DNA of 64,000 nt from Bacteroidales bacterium (GCA_015061165.1 SUXC01000005.1:62001-126000), one strand, 5' to 3'. Shown: positions 49,739 to 59,199, numbered from the stretch's first letter. Numbers and translations: made by a program. The notes: a model not told the origin generated them from the sequence alone.

Positions 49739-50468
49739 CTGGGCATTCGCAATGTTCGTGTGGGCAATCGTCGTGTCCACAGTCATGGTGATGTCCGTGG
49801 GAGAAGATATGCACGCACAAGTAAATGCCAAAACCAATGAACAACGCTGCCGACACATAACGTACCCATTTCTCCACGGCATGCAGTTTGCTGGTGAGCG
49901 TGTTGATGGACACCGCACTATACGAAATCAGCCATGCGATAATCATAATGGGTAATCCCGTTCCCAAGCCAAAGACAATAGGCAAAATCCAATTCCATGA
50001 GAAGGGTAGGGTAATGGCTATGTCAATCATCGTGAAGAAATATACCAAACGATGAGGACAAAAAGCTATAGCAAAAAAGATTCCCAACATGAATGACCAA
50101 AAGCCACTACTTTGGCTATCCACGTTCTTGAGCCACTTGCTGACTCCGTGGTCATGTTCATGGTGGTGATGTCCCGTGAAGAGCAATAGCACTCCGCAAA
50201 TGAGCATGAATGCTGCCAATAGCGGTTCACCCCAATGATGGAGAAAATGTTTGATACCATCGGTCTTGGCACCCATAATAAAAGGTATTGCCAATAGTGT
50301 GTAGGTCGCCAATTTGCCCAACACGAACATTAGTCCGTTCATTAGCACCTTGCGGCGGTTATTGATTTCCTTATCAATATACCCAATAGCAGCAATACTG
50401 GTGAAGAGGGTGCAGGGATCCAAAATCATCAAGAAACCCAAAAGCAATGATGTGAATATATGTACCAT
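49713..50468 (-). CDS. TauE/SafE/UreH-like metal exporter permease with His-rich segments
   Basis: Multiple TM helices; HHHHEHDHG and HGHHHDCGHDDCPHEHCEC; start placed downstream of reverse -7 box. Confidence 0.65.
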   Translation of the reverse strand: MVHIFTSLLLGFLMILDPCTLFTSIAAIGYIDKEINNRRKVLMNGLMFVLGKLATYTLLAIPFIMGAKTDGIKHFLHHWGEPLLAAFMLICGVLLLFTGHHHHEHDHGVSKWLKNVDSQSSGFWSFMLGIFFAIAFCPHRLVYFFTMIDIAITLPFSWNWILPIVFGLGTGLPIMIIAWLISYSAVSINTLTSKLHAVEKWVRYVSAALFIGFGIYLCVHIFSHGHHHDCGHDDCPHEHCECPVSNLSPIA

Positions 50469-50518
50469 AATACTTTCGTTTAATCGTAATCTATAACCTA
50501 TATCGTAAAAATCGACCG

Positions 50519-50526
50519 CAAAAGTA
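50519..50526 (-). promoter_or_regulatory. -7 box TACTTTTG for permease gene
   Basis: CAAAAGTA on + strand. Confidence 0.65.
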
Positions 50527-50558
50527 GTAAAAAATTTGCAAATATGCAAAAAAAGTAT

Positions 50559-50566
50559 TATTTTTG
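50559..50566 (+). promoter_or_regulatory. -7 box TATTTTTG for histidine kinase
   Basis: TATTTTTGCAGCG then GTG start. Confidence 0.7.
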
Positions 50567-50570
50567 CAGC

Positions 50571-52781
50571 GTGAAACGAAAAATAAACATATTGTTTATC
50601 TTTTTGAGTTTGCTGTTGGGTGTTTGTTCGTGTCAGTCTGTGACATGGAAAAGCAAATGCGTGCAACGCACCTTGCACAAACAGCAGCACCGCGCCAATG
50701 AGTTATTAGCGCACTTAACGGAGGCCATTGAGAAGAATGACTTTGATTCCATTTGGTATTATACACAGATGGACAAAAGTATTTTGTTCTATATATACAA
50801 AGGTAATCAATTAGTTTATTGGTCGAATGCATGGCTTAGTTCCTCCGAGCGAATCAAATGGGATGTATATGACCAATGGTATTTTACGCAGTGGGACAAT
50901 GCGCAGGGTATTTGCTGTCGAAAGAGGGTAAGGGATTACAAGGTCGTAGTGGCAATACCTATCAAGTATAACTATTCTGTAACAACGAGCATACTCTACA
51001 ATCATTTTATCCCGCCCTTCCGCGGAGATGAGAATTGGTATTTGAATCTTCATCAGACTAATGAGGCTTGTGTGCCTATCTATTCGTATGATGGTTTATA
51101 TCTGTTTTCGATAGCCCATGAGGAGCATTTGAGACGCGAGGATATACACACCGATACCATCGAAAACTTTTCTTATCAAGCTATTTTTGCAGAAGATCAG
51201 CAAGAGCAAACAACGGCTAAATCCAAACTGCAAATGTACTACATTATGACGGGCATACTGATTGGGGTGCTACTGTTTGTTGTCGTTTTCAGTTTGGTCA
51301 AGTATCGTGGTTTTCGCAGGATGAGGCTTAGTGGTAAATTCCAAATCATCCTCACGCCTTTGGTGCTTGTTATTCTGTTGTCTATATTTATGCTATCTAC
51401 CGAGTATATCGGACGGATTTTTATAGAAACACAGCAACTTAGATTATCGAAAAAGGCCAAGTATGTCCAGATGGCACTGCAAAACATGTACTTTTGGGAT
51501 TTGTCGTTATCGCCCGTTAATACACAAGCATTGAATATAGATCTTCGAGATATGAGTTTCGTTTTCGAAACCGATATACATGTCTATGATTTGAATGGTA
51601 GGCTGGTAGGTTCATCTACTCCGCAACTCTTTGAGATGGGATTGCTGCCCACTCATTTGGCTCCAGAGCCTTTCTTTACGGACAACTCCACTCTCGTGCA
51701 ATACGAGCAAATCGGAGATACCAAGTATCTATCAGCATATACCGAATTTGTGAATGGTAATTATGCTAAGATTGGTTATATTGCTCTGCCGAGTTTTATT
51801 TCGCAGAGCGAAATGAATACCCATGTGGAGAATTTCGTGTTGCGACTTCTTCCTTTGTATATTTTGTTGCTGCTGATATCTATTCTTATTGTTTGGGGTA
51901 TATCCCACGCTATTACATCATCATTGAGCGTGGTGAGCAATCAGCTCAAGCAGCACCAATTGGGTCATAGCGAAAAACATATTGACTATGTGTTCTCAGA
52001 TGAGGTGGGTGAGATTATTACGCAGTATAACCGCATGGTAGATGTGCTGGCTGAATCCTCGGAGAAACTGGCGCGCACGGAGCGAGAAATGGCATGGCGC
52101 ACTATGGCACGACAAGTAGCGCATGAGATTAACAATCCTCTCACTCCTATGAAACTCACGCTGCAACAACTCCAACGCACCAAGGGAACCGAACGCTTTG
52201 AGGAGTATTTTAATCGCTCTACGCAGTTGCTGATAGACCAAATAGACAACCTTAGCCATATTGCCAAGTCTTTCTCCTCGTTTGCCAAGATGCCCGAGGT
52301 CAATCCTACCAAGGTGGATGTGGCGGATAAGTTGCACAAGTTCATTCTGCTCATGCGCAATAATCCTGACCAAGTGCCTATTCGCTATGTAGGACCCGAG
52401 AGTGGCATCATGGCGATGGCTGATGCCGACCAAATCACGCAGGTCTTTAATAATATTCTCCGTAATGCATTGCAGGCTATGGAGGGAAGACCTAATAGCG
52501 ATGTGATTATTATTTTGAAAACAGCTAACGAGCAAACCATAGAGGATGAGCAACTTAATCCTAACAAGGATTGGATTAAGATTTCTTTCTCTGACAACGG
52601 ACCGGGTATTCCTGAAGAATTGCAGAAGAAAGTTTTTGTGCCTAATTTTACGACCAAAAACACAGGTGCGGGACTTGGAATGCCTATTTCGAAGAACATT
52701 GTGGAAGGAAGTGGTGGAAAAATATGTTTCCAAACATCTGAAAAAGGTACAACTTTCTTTGTATATTTGCAAAAAATGTAG
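50571..52781 (+). CDS. NtrY-like membrane sensor histidine kinase
   Basis: HAMP-like region, RQVAHEINNPLTPMKLTLQQL H-box, NILRNALQAMEGR, SDNGPGIPEELQKKVFVPNFTTKNTGAGLGMPISKNIVEG. Confidence 0.92.
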   Translation: MKRKINILFIFLSLLLGVCSCQSVTWKSKCVQRTLHKQQHRANELLAHLTEAIEKNDFDSIWYYTQMDKSILFYIYKGNQLVYWSNAWLSSSERIKWDVYDQWYFTQWDNAQGICCRKRVRDYKVVVAIPIKYNYSVTTSILYNHFIPPFRGDENWYLNLHQTNEACVPIYSYDGLYLFSIAHEEHLRREDIHTDTIENFSYQAIFAEDQQEQTTAKSKLQMYYIMTGILIGVLLFVVVFSLVKYRGFRRMRLSGKFQIILTPLVLVILLSIFMLSTEYIGRIFIETQQLRLSKKAKYVQMALQNMYFWDLSLSPVNTQALNIDLRDMSFVFETDIHVYDLNGRLVGSSTPQLFEMGLLPTHLAPEPFFTDNSTLVQYEQIGDTKYLSAYTEFVNGNYAKIGYIALPSFISQSEMNTHVENFVLRLLPLYILLLLISILIVWGISHAITSSLSVVSNQLKQHQLGHSEKHIDYVFSDEVGEIITQYNRMVDVLAESSEKLARTEREMAWRTMARQVAHEINNPLTPMKLTLQQLQRTKGTERFEEYFNRSTQLLIDQIDNLSHIAKSFSSFAKMPEVNPTKVDVADKLHKFILLMRNNPDQVPIRYVGPESGIMAMADADQITQVFNNILRNALQAMEGRPNSDVIIILKTANEQTIEDEQLNPNKDWIKISFSDNGPGIPEELQKKVFVPNFTTKNTGAGLGMPISKNIVEGSGGKICFQTSEKGTTFFVYLQKM

Positions 52782-52789
52782 TACCTTTG
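52782..52789 (+). promoter_or_regulatory. -7 box for gdhA
   Basis: TACCTTTGCACCCG. Confidence 0.75.
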
Positions 52790-52804
52790 CACCCGAATTT
52801 GAAA

Positions 52805-52862
52805 TACTGAACTACTGAACTCCTGAACTCCATACCTTGGACTCCCGACTCGCGAATCCCGA
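52805..52862. repeat. CTGAACT / TCCCGACTC composite degenerate repeat upstream of gdhA
   Basis: tactgaactactgaactcctgaactccataccttggactcccgactcgcgaatcccg. Confidence 0.85.
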
Positions 52863-52893
52863 AACAAAACAAACCCTTAAAAATATTACTACA

Positions 52894-54237
52894 ATGAAAG
52901 TAACCGACATTATGCAGCAACTTGCTGCAAAGCACCCAGGCGAAGCAGAGTATTTGCAAGCCGTGCAAGAAGTTTTAGAATCAATTGAGGAAGTGTACAA
53001 CCAACATCCTGAGTACGAGAAAGCCAAGATTGTGGAGCGTATGGTCGAACCAGACCGTATCTTCACTTTCCGCGTAACATGGGTAGATGACCAAGGTCAG
53101 GTACAAACCAACCTCGGTTATCGTGTGCAATTTAACTCCGCTATCGGTCCCTACAAAGGCGGATTGCGTTTCCATAAGGCCGTTAACCCCAGTATGCTCA
53201 AGTTCTTGGGCTTTGAGCAAACATTCAAGAACGCGCTGACCACCCTGCCTATGGGTGGCGCAAAGGGTGGTTCTGACTTCGACCCAGTGGGCAAGTCTGA
53301 TGCCGAGATTATGCGCTTCTGCCAAGCGTTCATGCTCGAACTATGGCACAATATTGGCGTGGATACCGACGTTCCTGCAGGTGACGTAGGCGTAGGCGGT
53401 CGCGAGATTGGTTTCCTCAATGGTATGTACCAGAAGTTGGCTCGCCAATACCACACTGGCGTGCTCACTGGCAAGGGTATGACATGGGGTGGCTCTATCC
53501 TCCGTCCTGAGGCTACGGGTTATGGTGCACTCTATTTCACCGAGCACCTCCTCCACGAGGCAGGCAAGTCTATCGAGGGTAAGACTGTGGCTATCTCTGG
53601 CTTCGGCAACGTGGCTTGGGGTGCTGCACAGAAGGCAACCGAATTGGGTGCTAAGGTGGTGGCTATCTCTGGTCCTGACGGCGTATGCGCTATCCCAGAA
53701 GGTATCACAGCGGAGATGATTGATTATATGCTTGTTATGCGTTCAAGCAACCGCAATAAGGTACAAGACATGGCGGATAAGTTCCCAGAGAAGGCTCACT
53801 TCACTGCAGGCAAGAAGGCATGGTCTGTTCCTTGCGATATTGCTCTCCCATGTGCTTTCCAAAACGAGCTCAGCGAGGACGATGCTAAGGAACTCAAAGC
53901 CAACGGCTGCTGGTGCTGCTGCGAGGTTAGTAACATGGGTTGCCAACCGGGCGCTATCCACTACTTCCAACACAATGGCGTGCTCTTTGCTCCGGGCAAA
54001 GCGGTCAATGCTGGTGGCGTAGCTACTTCTGGCCTCGAGATGACACAAAACTGCGAACACCTCAGCTGGACTGCACAAGAGGTGGATACCCGTTTGCACC
54101 AAATCATGCAATCTATCCACGAGCAATGTGTGAAGTTCGGTCGCCAAGCCGATGGCTCTATTGACTATGTGAAGGGTGCGAACATCGCTGGCTTCATGAA
54201 GGTTGCCCAAGCCATGCTTGAACAAGGAATTGTATAA
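52894..54237 (+). CDS. gdhA: NADP-specific glutamate dehydrogenase
   Basis: GPYKGGLRFHKAVNPSMLKFLGFEQTFKNALTTLPMGGAKGGSDFDP. Confidence 0.97.
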   Translation: MKVTDIMQQLAAKHPGEAEYLQAVQEVLESIEEVYNQHPEYEKAKIVERMVEPDRIFTFRVTWVDDQGQVQTNLGYRVQFNSAIGPYKGGLRFHKAVNPSMLKFLGFEQTFKNALTTLPMGGAKGGSDFDPVGKSDAEIMRFCQAFMLELWHNIGVDTDVPAGDVGVGGREIGFLNGMYQKLARQYHTGVLTGKGMTWGGSILRPEATGYGALYFTEHLLHEAGKSIEGKTVAISGFGNVAWGAAQKATELGAKVVAISGPDGVCAIPEGITAEMIDYMLVMRSSNRNKVQDMADKFPEKAHFTAGKKAWSVPCDIALPCAFQNELSEDDAKELKANGCWCCCEVSNMGCQPGAIHYFQHNGVLFAPGKAVNAGGVATSGLEMTQNCEHLSWTAQEVDTRLHQIMQSIHEQCVKFGRQADGSIDYVKGANIAGFMKVAQAMLEQGIV

Positions 54238-54304
54238 GCAAATAAAGACAACATTAACAACATCTGTGCGCGCCGTATGCAACGCGATTGTACATAGCGC
54301 TTGC

Positions 54305-54403
54305 TAAGGTAAACTCCTTACCGCGGGGGTGTGTTGTTCCCCCGCGGAATGTTGTTGAATAAAGTTGTTTAAGTTGTTGCTAATAAAAATATTTCGTTGT
54401 ATT
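54305..54403 (+). repeat. 99-bp tandem repeat unit 1 with GC hairpin
   Basis: taaggtaaactccttaCCGCGGGGGtgtgttgttCCCCCGCGGaatg...gttgtttaagttgttgctaataaaaatatttcgttgtatt. Confidence 0.95.
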
Positions 54404-54502
54404 TAAGGTAAACTCCTTACCGCGGGGGTGTGTTGTTCCCCCGTGGAATGTTGTTGAATAAAGTTGTTTAAGTTGTTGTTAATAAAAATATTTTGTTGTA
54501 TT
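54404..54502 (+). repeat. 99-bp tandem repeat unit 2 with GC hairpin
   Basis: Near-identical to unit 1 (three C-to-T differences seen). Confidence 0.95.
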
Positions 54503-54503
54503 T

Positions 54504-55697
54504 ATGTACACTGATTTCCAAAAACACCTGCAAACTATTCTCAACGATATTCGTGAGGCAGGATTGTATAAAAACGAGCGCGTGATTATCACGCCTCAAT
54601 CCTCGGCCATTCAAGTAGAGGGTGGCAAGGACGTCATCAACTTCTGCGCCAACAACTACCTTGGTCTCGCAGATAACCCCGAACTTATCCAAGCTGCCAA
54701 AGACCGCATGGACGCGCGTGGCTATGGTATGGCATCGGTGCGCTTTATCTGCGGTACGCAGGACACCCACAAGCAACTCGAACAAGCCATCTCCGACTTC
54801 TTCGGTACCGAGGATACTATCCTCTATGCAGCTTGTTTCGATGCCAATGGTGGTTTGTTTGAGCCACTCCTCACCGACCAAGATGCCATCATCTCCGATG
54901 CGCTCAACCACGCCTCTATCATCGACGGCGTGCGCCTTTGCAAGGCAGTGCGTTATCGCTATGCCAATGGCGACATGGCGGACCTCGAGGATCAACTGAA
55001 GAAAGCGCAAGCACAACGCTTCCGTATCATCGCTACCGATGGCGTATTCTCCATGGACGGTAATGTCTGCCCACTCGATAAGATCTACGAACTCGCACAG
55101 AAATACGATGCCCTCGTGATGGTAGATGAGAGCCACTCCGCAGGTGTAGTTGGCAAGACAGGTCATGGTGTCACCGAGCGTTATGATCTACGCGGTAAGA
55201 TTGAGATTATCACTGGTACATTGGGCAAGGCCTTTGGCGGTTCAGTAGGTGGTTTCACCACAGGTAAGAAAGAGATTATCGACCTGCTTCGCCAACGTAG
55301 CCGTCCATATCTCTTCTCCAACTCTATTCCTCCATTGATTGCAGCAGCAGGCCTCAAGACCTTCGAGATTCTTACTCGCAGCAACGAACTCCAAGACCGC
55401 TTGCACGCGAATACCGAGTACTTTATCAGTAAGATGAAAGCGGCATGCTTTGATATCAAACCAACTGAATCGGCTATTTGCGCGGTAATGTTGTACGACG
55501 CTCGTTTGAGCCAAGAGTTCGCTGCGGCATTGCAAGAGGAGGGTATCTATGTAACGGGCTTCTACTACCCAGTAGTGCCACAGGGTCAAGCGCGCATCCG
55601 CGTCCAACTCTCCGCAGCCCACACCACCGAGCAACTCGACCGCGGTATCGAGGCCTTTATCAAAGTAGGAAAGAACCTTGGTGTTCTCAATTCATAA
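54504..55697 (+). CDS. kbl: Glycine C-acetyltransferase (2-amino-3-ketobutyrate CoA ligase)
   Basis: VINFCANNYLGLADNPELI, DESHSAGVVGKTGHGVTE, GTLGKAFGGSVGGFTTG; followed by tdh. Confidence 0.95.
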   Translation: MYTDFQKHLQTILNDIREAGLYKNERVIITPQSSAIQVEGGKDVINFCANNYLGLADNPELIQAAKDRMDARGYGMASVRFICGTQDTHKQLEQAISDFFGTEDTILYAACFDANGGLFEPLLTDQDAIISDALNHASIIDGVRLCKAVRYRYANGDMADLEDQLKKAQAQRFRIIATDGVFSMDGNVCPLDKIYELAQKYDALVMVDESHSAGVVGKTGHGVTERYDLRGKIEIITGTLGKAFGGSVGGFTTGKKEIIDLLRQRSRPYLFSNSIPPLIAAAGLKTFEILTRSNELQDRLHANTEYFISKMKAACFDIKPTESAICAVMLYDARLSQEFAAALQEEGIYVTGFYYPVVPQGQARIRVQLSAAHTTEQLDRGIEAFIKVGKNLGVLNS

Positions 55698-55722
55698 TTC
55701 AAAATTCATAATTCATCATTAT
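55691..55722. repeat. Degenerate ATTCATAATTCAAA repeat
   Basis: attcataattcaaaattcataattcatcatt. Confidence 0.8.
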
Positions 55723-55723
55723 T

Positions 55724-56749
55724 ATGAAAGCCTTAGTAAAACGTTATGCCGAGCCAGGGCTCTGGATGGAAGAGGTGCCAATGCCTCAAGTAGGCGTGAA
55801 TGATGTGCTTATCAAGGTCACCAAAGCTGCTATTTGCGGTACGGACCTGCACATGTATAAATGGGACGAATGGTCGCAAACTCACTGCACACCGCCCTAT
55901 ATCATGGGGCACGAGTTCGTGGGCGTGGCTGTTGAGGTCGGCCCGGGTGTTCGTGGTGTGAAGGTGGGCGACCGCGTGACGGCTGAGGGACATATCGTCT
56001 GCGGCACATGCCGTAACTGCCGTCGTGGCATGGGACACGTGTGCGAGAATACTATCTCTGTCGGTATTATGGGCAAGGACGGTGCTTTTGCTGAGTATGT
56101 AACTATCCCTGAGAGCAATATCGTGCATATCCGTCCTGAGATTCCAGACGACTTCGCCGCTATCATGGACCCCTTCGGCAATGCTACACATACCGCATTG
56201 GCTTTCCCTCTCTTGGGCGAAGATGTGCTTATCACAGGTGCGGGCTTGATTGGTACGATGGCTGCGGGTATCTGCCGCTATGCAGGTGCGAAGAATATCG
56301 TCGTGACTGACCTCAACGAGCACCGCCTCGAGATTGCCAAGAAGATGGGTGCTACTATCACGGTCAATGGCTCGAAGGGCGAGACTGTAGAGGGCGCAAT
56401 GAAGCAATTGGGTATCCGTGGCTTTGATATTGGTTTGGAGATGTCGGGCGCACCCGCAGCGTTTAATGATATGATCGCGCACATGTATAAGGGTGCTAAT
56501 ATCGCGCAGTTGGGTATCTTGCCAAGCAACACGCAAGTCAATTGGTCGGATATCATCTTCAATGCTTTGACTATCAAGGGCATCACTGGCCGCCGCATGT
56601 GGGAGACATGGTACCAGATGGAGCAGATGTTGTTGGGTGGTTTGGATTTGAGTCCAGTGATTACTCACCGCTTCCACTTCAACGACTTCCAAAAGGGCTT
56701 CGACGTCATGGTTAGTGGCCAATGTGGCAAAGTACTGCTTGAGTGGTAA
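55724..56749 (+). CDS. tdh: L-threonine 3-dehydrogenase
   Basis: AICGTDLHMYKWDEWSQTH, GHEFVGVAVEVGPGV, CRNCRRGMGHVC. Confidence 0.95.
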   Translation: MKALVKRYAEPGLWMEEVPMPQVGVNDVLIKVTKAAICGTDLHMYKWDEWSQTHCTPPYIMGHEFVGVAVEVGPGVRGVKVGDRVTAEGHIVCGTCRNCRRGMGHVCENTISVGIMGKDGAFAEYVTIPESNIVHIRPEIPDDFAAIMDPFGNATHTALAFPLLGEDVLITGAGLIGTMAAGICRYAGAKNIVVTDLNEHRLEIAKKMGATITVNGSKGETVEGAMKQLGIRGFDIGLEMSGAPAAFNDMIAHMYKGANIAQLGILPSNTQVNWSDIIFNALTIKGITGRRMWETWYQMEQMLLGGLDLSPVITHRFHFNDFQKGFDVMVSGQCGKVLLEW

Positions 56750-56806
56750 ACACACACCACACAACGCTACACCACGCTCCACAACTGCTAAACAATACTA
56801 CACATG

Positions 56807-56834
56807 CTCACCCAGTCTCATCGGACTGGGTGAG
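56807..56834 (+). terminator. Hairpin downstream of tdh
   Basis: CTCACCCAGTC-tcatcg-GACTGGGTGAG; lacks strong U tract. Confidence 0.7.
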
Positions 56835-57045
56835 TGGTTGTGAAAAAGTGCGTTTTGTTAAGATTCTTTCTCTTTTCGTTTCTTTATCCGTTCCTCAATT
56901 TCACCGAGAGACGACCCTGAGAACACCGAGAGAACTCCCTGAGATCGCCAACTTGAAAAAAGTGCTGTTTGTTAAGATTGTCCCCCTAAAAGAGTTGCCT
57001 GCTTTCCTAAAAAGGTTGACTCATTTCCTTAAAAATAATCCCTGC

Positions 57046-57103
57046 CTTTACACTTTACACCTTACACTTTACACTTTACACCTTACACTTTACACTCTAC
57101 ACC
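57046..57103. repeat. TTTACACT/CTTACACT-family degenerate tandem repeat
   Basis: cctttacactttacaccttacactttacactttacaccttacactttacactctacacc. Confidence 0.9.
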
Positions 57104-57104
57104 A

Positions 57105-57132
57105 GAAAAATCGTCCTAAAAGGCGATTTTTC
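57105..57132. terminator. Terminator hairpin
   Basis: GAAAAATCG...CGATTTTTC. Confidence 0.8.
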
Positions 57133-57257
57133 TTTTTGCGTAAATATGTATGCGCACACGCGTACCTTAACTATTGTAGCACGAGAGTATATTTTATATT
57201 CGGCGTGGGCTTCGCGTTGTTGTTCTAAACTGATAGGCAATGCGAAGGCCTCATAAC

Positions 57258-57293
57258 GTGGAACGACAGCAGTCGGAATCCACGTTTTTTTGT
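57258..57293 (+). terminator. Intrinsic terminator-like hairpin
   Basis: CGTGG...CCACG followed by TTTTTTT. Confidence 0.65.
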
Positions 57294-57305
57294 ATGCCTA
57301 CCGTT

Positions 57306-57381
57306 ATCCATGAGTAACTTCTCCTTTCGTGGGCAAGGTATTCTCAGGACCTCAAGGTATGGGGAGAAGTTATTTATGGAT
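57306..57381. other. Candidate structured RNA hairpin
   Basis: ATCCAT-gag-TAACTTCTCC ... GGAGAAGTTA-ttt-ATGGAT; 10+6 bp with symmetric 3x3 internal loop. Confidence 0.7.
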
Positions 57382-57448
57382 TTAATAGCAGATTGCAAAA
57401 GAACCAACAAGAACCAATATGTATCTTGCTCATCCTATAGAAAAGCAG

Positions 57449-57456
57449 TACCTTTG
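57449..57456 (+). promoter_or_regulatory. -7 box for WG-repeat lipoprotein operon
   Basis: TACCTTTGCAAACT. Confidence 0.75.
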
Positions 57457-57538
57457 CAAACTCGAATAAAATGAATAAGGAGAAAACCGAAAAGCCTTGA
57501 TAAAAGTGAGTAGGTATCATTAAAAAAAAACAAAAAAA

Positions 57539-58468
57539 ATGAAACGAAAAAAAAATGTTATTGGAACACTTGTGTTCCTGAGTTTGTTACTATTGTCAGC
57601 TTGTAGTAACAATGGAAATGGTCCAGCGGAAGATGTACTTTCAAAAAAAGTCTATTCTCGTGTAGTTAGTACATATGACGGTGTAGGTGATTTTTACAAT
57701 GGTGTGTCAGTCGTAAGAATTACAGATGAGAAATATGATTCAAAATATGGTGCAATCAACACCAAAGGAGAAGTTGTTATTCCAATTGAATACGATGAAG
57801 TCAATAATTGCCATGAAGGAAGGTGTATCGTACGAGTTGGAGGCTCGTTCTCAGGAAAATATGGCGTAGTAGATGCTACGGGAAAAGTAATAGTAGCTCC
57901 AACTTCCAACTATAGTAAAATTGAGGATTTTGAAAATGGTTTGGCTGTTGTTAAGGACGCTAAATCAGATTTGTATGGTTATATTAATCTCCATGGAGAA
58001 GTGTCTATTCCTTTGACCTATAAGTATGCATATTCTTTTTCGGAGGATCTTGCATGTGTAAAAGTGAAAGCCAACAAATATGGTTACATCAATGAAAAAG
58101 GCGATGTCATTATTCCAATGGGATTTGATGATGCTGAATCATTCTCAGAGGGGTTAGCTGTCGTTGAAAAAGCAAACAAAGAAATGGTGATAGATAAAAA
58201 CGGTGAGATTATATATACTCTACCTAAAAATCAAGAATTCTATAGTACTGGGTATCATAATGGACTGATTTGTGTTGTAAAAGACCGAGATGGTGATTGG
58301 TGGAGTGATGAAGATCAAAGATGTGGCTATCTTGATACTAAGGGAGAGGTAGTGATTGATTTTATATATGATGATGCAGACGACTTTGAAGATGGAATCG
58401 CGTATGTAGAAAAAAATAACAGGGACTTCTGCATTAATACCAAAGGCGAAGAAGTGGAATGTGAATAA
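57539..58468 (+). CDS. WG-repeat lipoprotein
   Basis: Lipobox LLLLSACSNN; repeats KYGAINTKGEVVIPIEYDEV, KYGVVDATGKVIVAP. Confidence 0.88.
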   Translation: MKRKKNVIGTLVFLSLLLLSACSNNGNGPAEDVLSKKVYSRVVSTYDGVGDFYNGVSVVRITDEKYDSKYGAINTKGEVVIPIEYDEVNNCHEGRCIVRVGGSFSGKYGVVDATGKVIVAPTSNYSKIEDFENGLAVVKDAKSDLYGYINLHGEVSIPLTYKYAYSFSEDLACVKVKANKYGYINEKGDVIIPMGFDDAESFSEGLAVVEKANKEMVIDKNGEIIYTLPKNQEFYSTGYHNGLICVVKDRDGDWWSDEDQRCGYLDTKGEVVIDFIYDDADDFEDGIAYVEKNNRDFCINTKGEEVECE

Positions 58469-58507
58469 TAATCGGATAAAATGTTTAACAATTTAATTAA
58501 CAAAACA

Positions 58508-59128
58508 ATGAAAAAGTTTTTATTAATGATTGCATGTGCTGCTCTTATGTGTGCATGTGGAGGTAAAACCTCGTCTTCCAAACAGCCTACTGATGAGGCG
58601 AAATCTTTAGAAGCATCGACTCTTACGCTTCGTGGTAAGCATGCTAATTTGTTCAAAGTATCGGCGGACACTTATAAAGTCATGCTGGTGCAAGCAAATG
58701 ATGGTTGGCAAGTACGCATTAAAGTTCCTATAACTTTAAAAACAGAGTTTAAGCAACTTAAAGATTACAAAAAATACGAACGCGAATTGTCATCAGTTTA
58801 TGGTAATTTATTAAATGTTAGTGAAGTAGAACTAGAATCTTTGGATTTAGATGAGAGCGAATGGGATGTCCTTTTGCAAGAAGGTGCAGAAACAGAAACC
58901 TCTATTACAGGCAAAACATGGAGTTACAAGAGTTATTCTTACGAAGATGCTAAAAGCATATACGATAGAGTAGCTGCGGTTGAACTTACAGGTATTGAGT
59001 TGGAAGAGGCTGAAGAAACGACTTCATCTAGTTTGTTTGATGAAGAAACAAAGCAATCTATGGATGATGCTATGGAGTTATTAGAAGCCGAAGCAGAATT
59101 ACTTAATGCTCTTGGTGGGTGGTTATAA
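58508..59128 (+). CDS. Putative lipoprotein
   Basis: MKKFLLMIACAALMCACGGK lipobox. Confidence 0.75.
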   Translation: MKKFLLMIACAALMCACGGKTSSSKQPTDEAKSLEASTLTLRGKHANLFKVSADTYKVMLVQANDGWQVRIKVPITLKTEFKQLKDYKKYERELSSVYGNLLNVSEVELESLDLDESEWDVLLQEGAETETSITGKTWSYKSYSYEDAKSIYDRVAAVELTGIELEEAEETTSSSLFDEETKQSMDDAMELLEAEAELLNALGGWL

Positions 59129-59199
59129 TTAAAAATAATGAGTAATCTTATAGGCTTACTCTCAAAAAAATATTTATTAACTTTCAAAATTTAAATTTT

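Noticed and set aside
54305-54503. CRISPR or IS end interpretation of the 99-bp repeats
   Set aside because: Only two adjacent units with no spacer or transposase; fits a duplicated leader better.
55733-56782. Antisense ORF of 349 aa opposite tdh
   Set aside because: Shadow ORF over conserved tdh; His/Cys-rich pattern typical of antisense frames.
56743-57228. 161-aa ORF downstream of tdh
   Set aside because: Runs through terminator hairpins and a TTTACACT repeat (YTLHLTLYTLHLTLYTLH); not credible as a protein.
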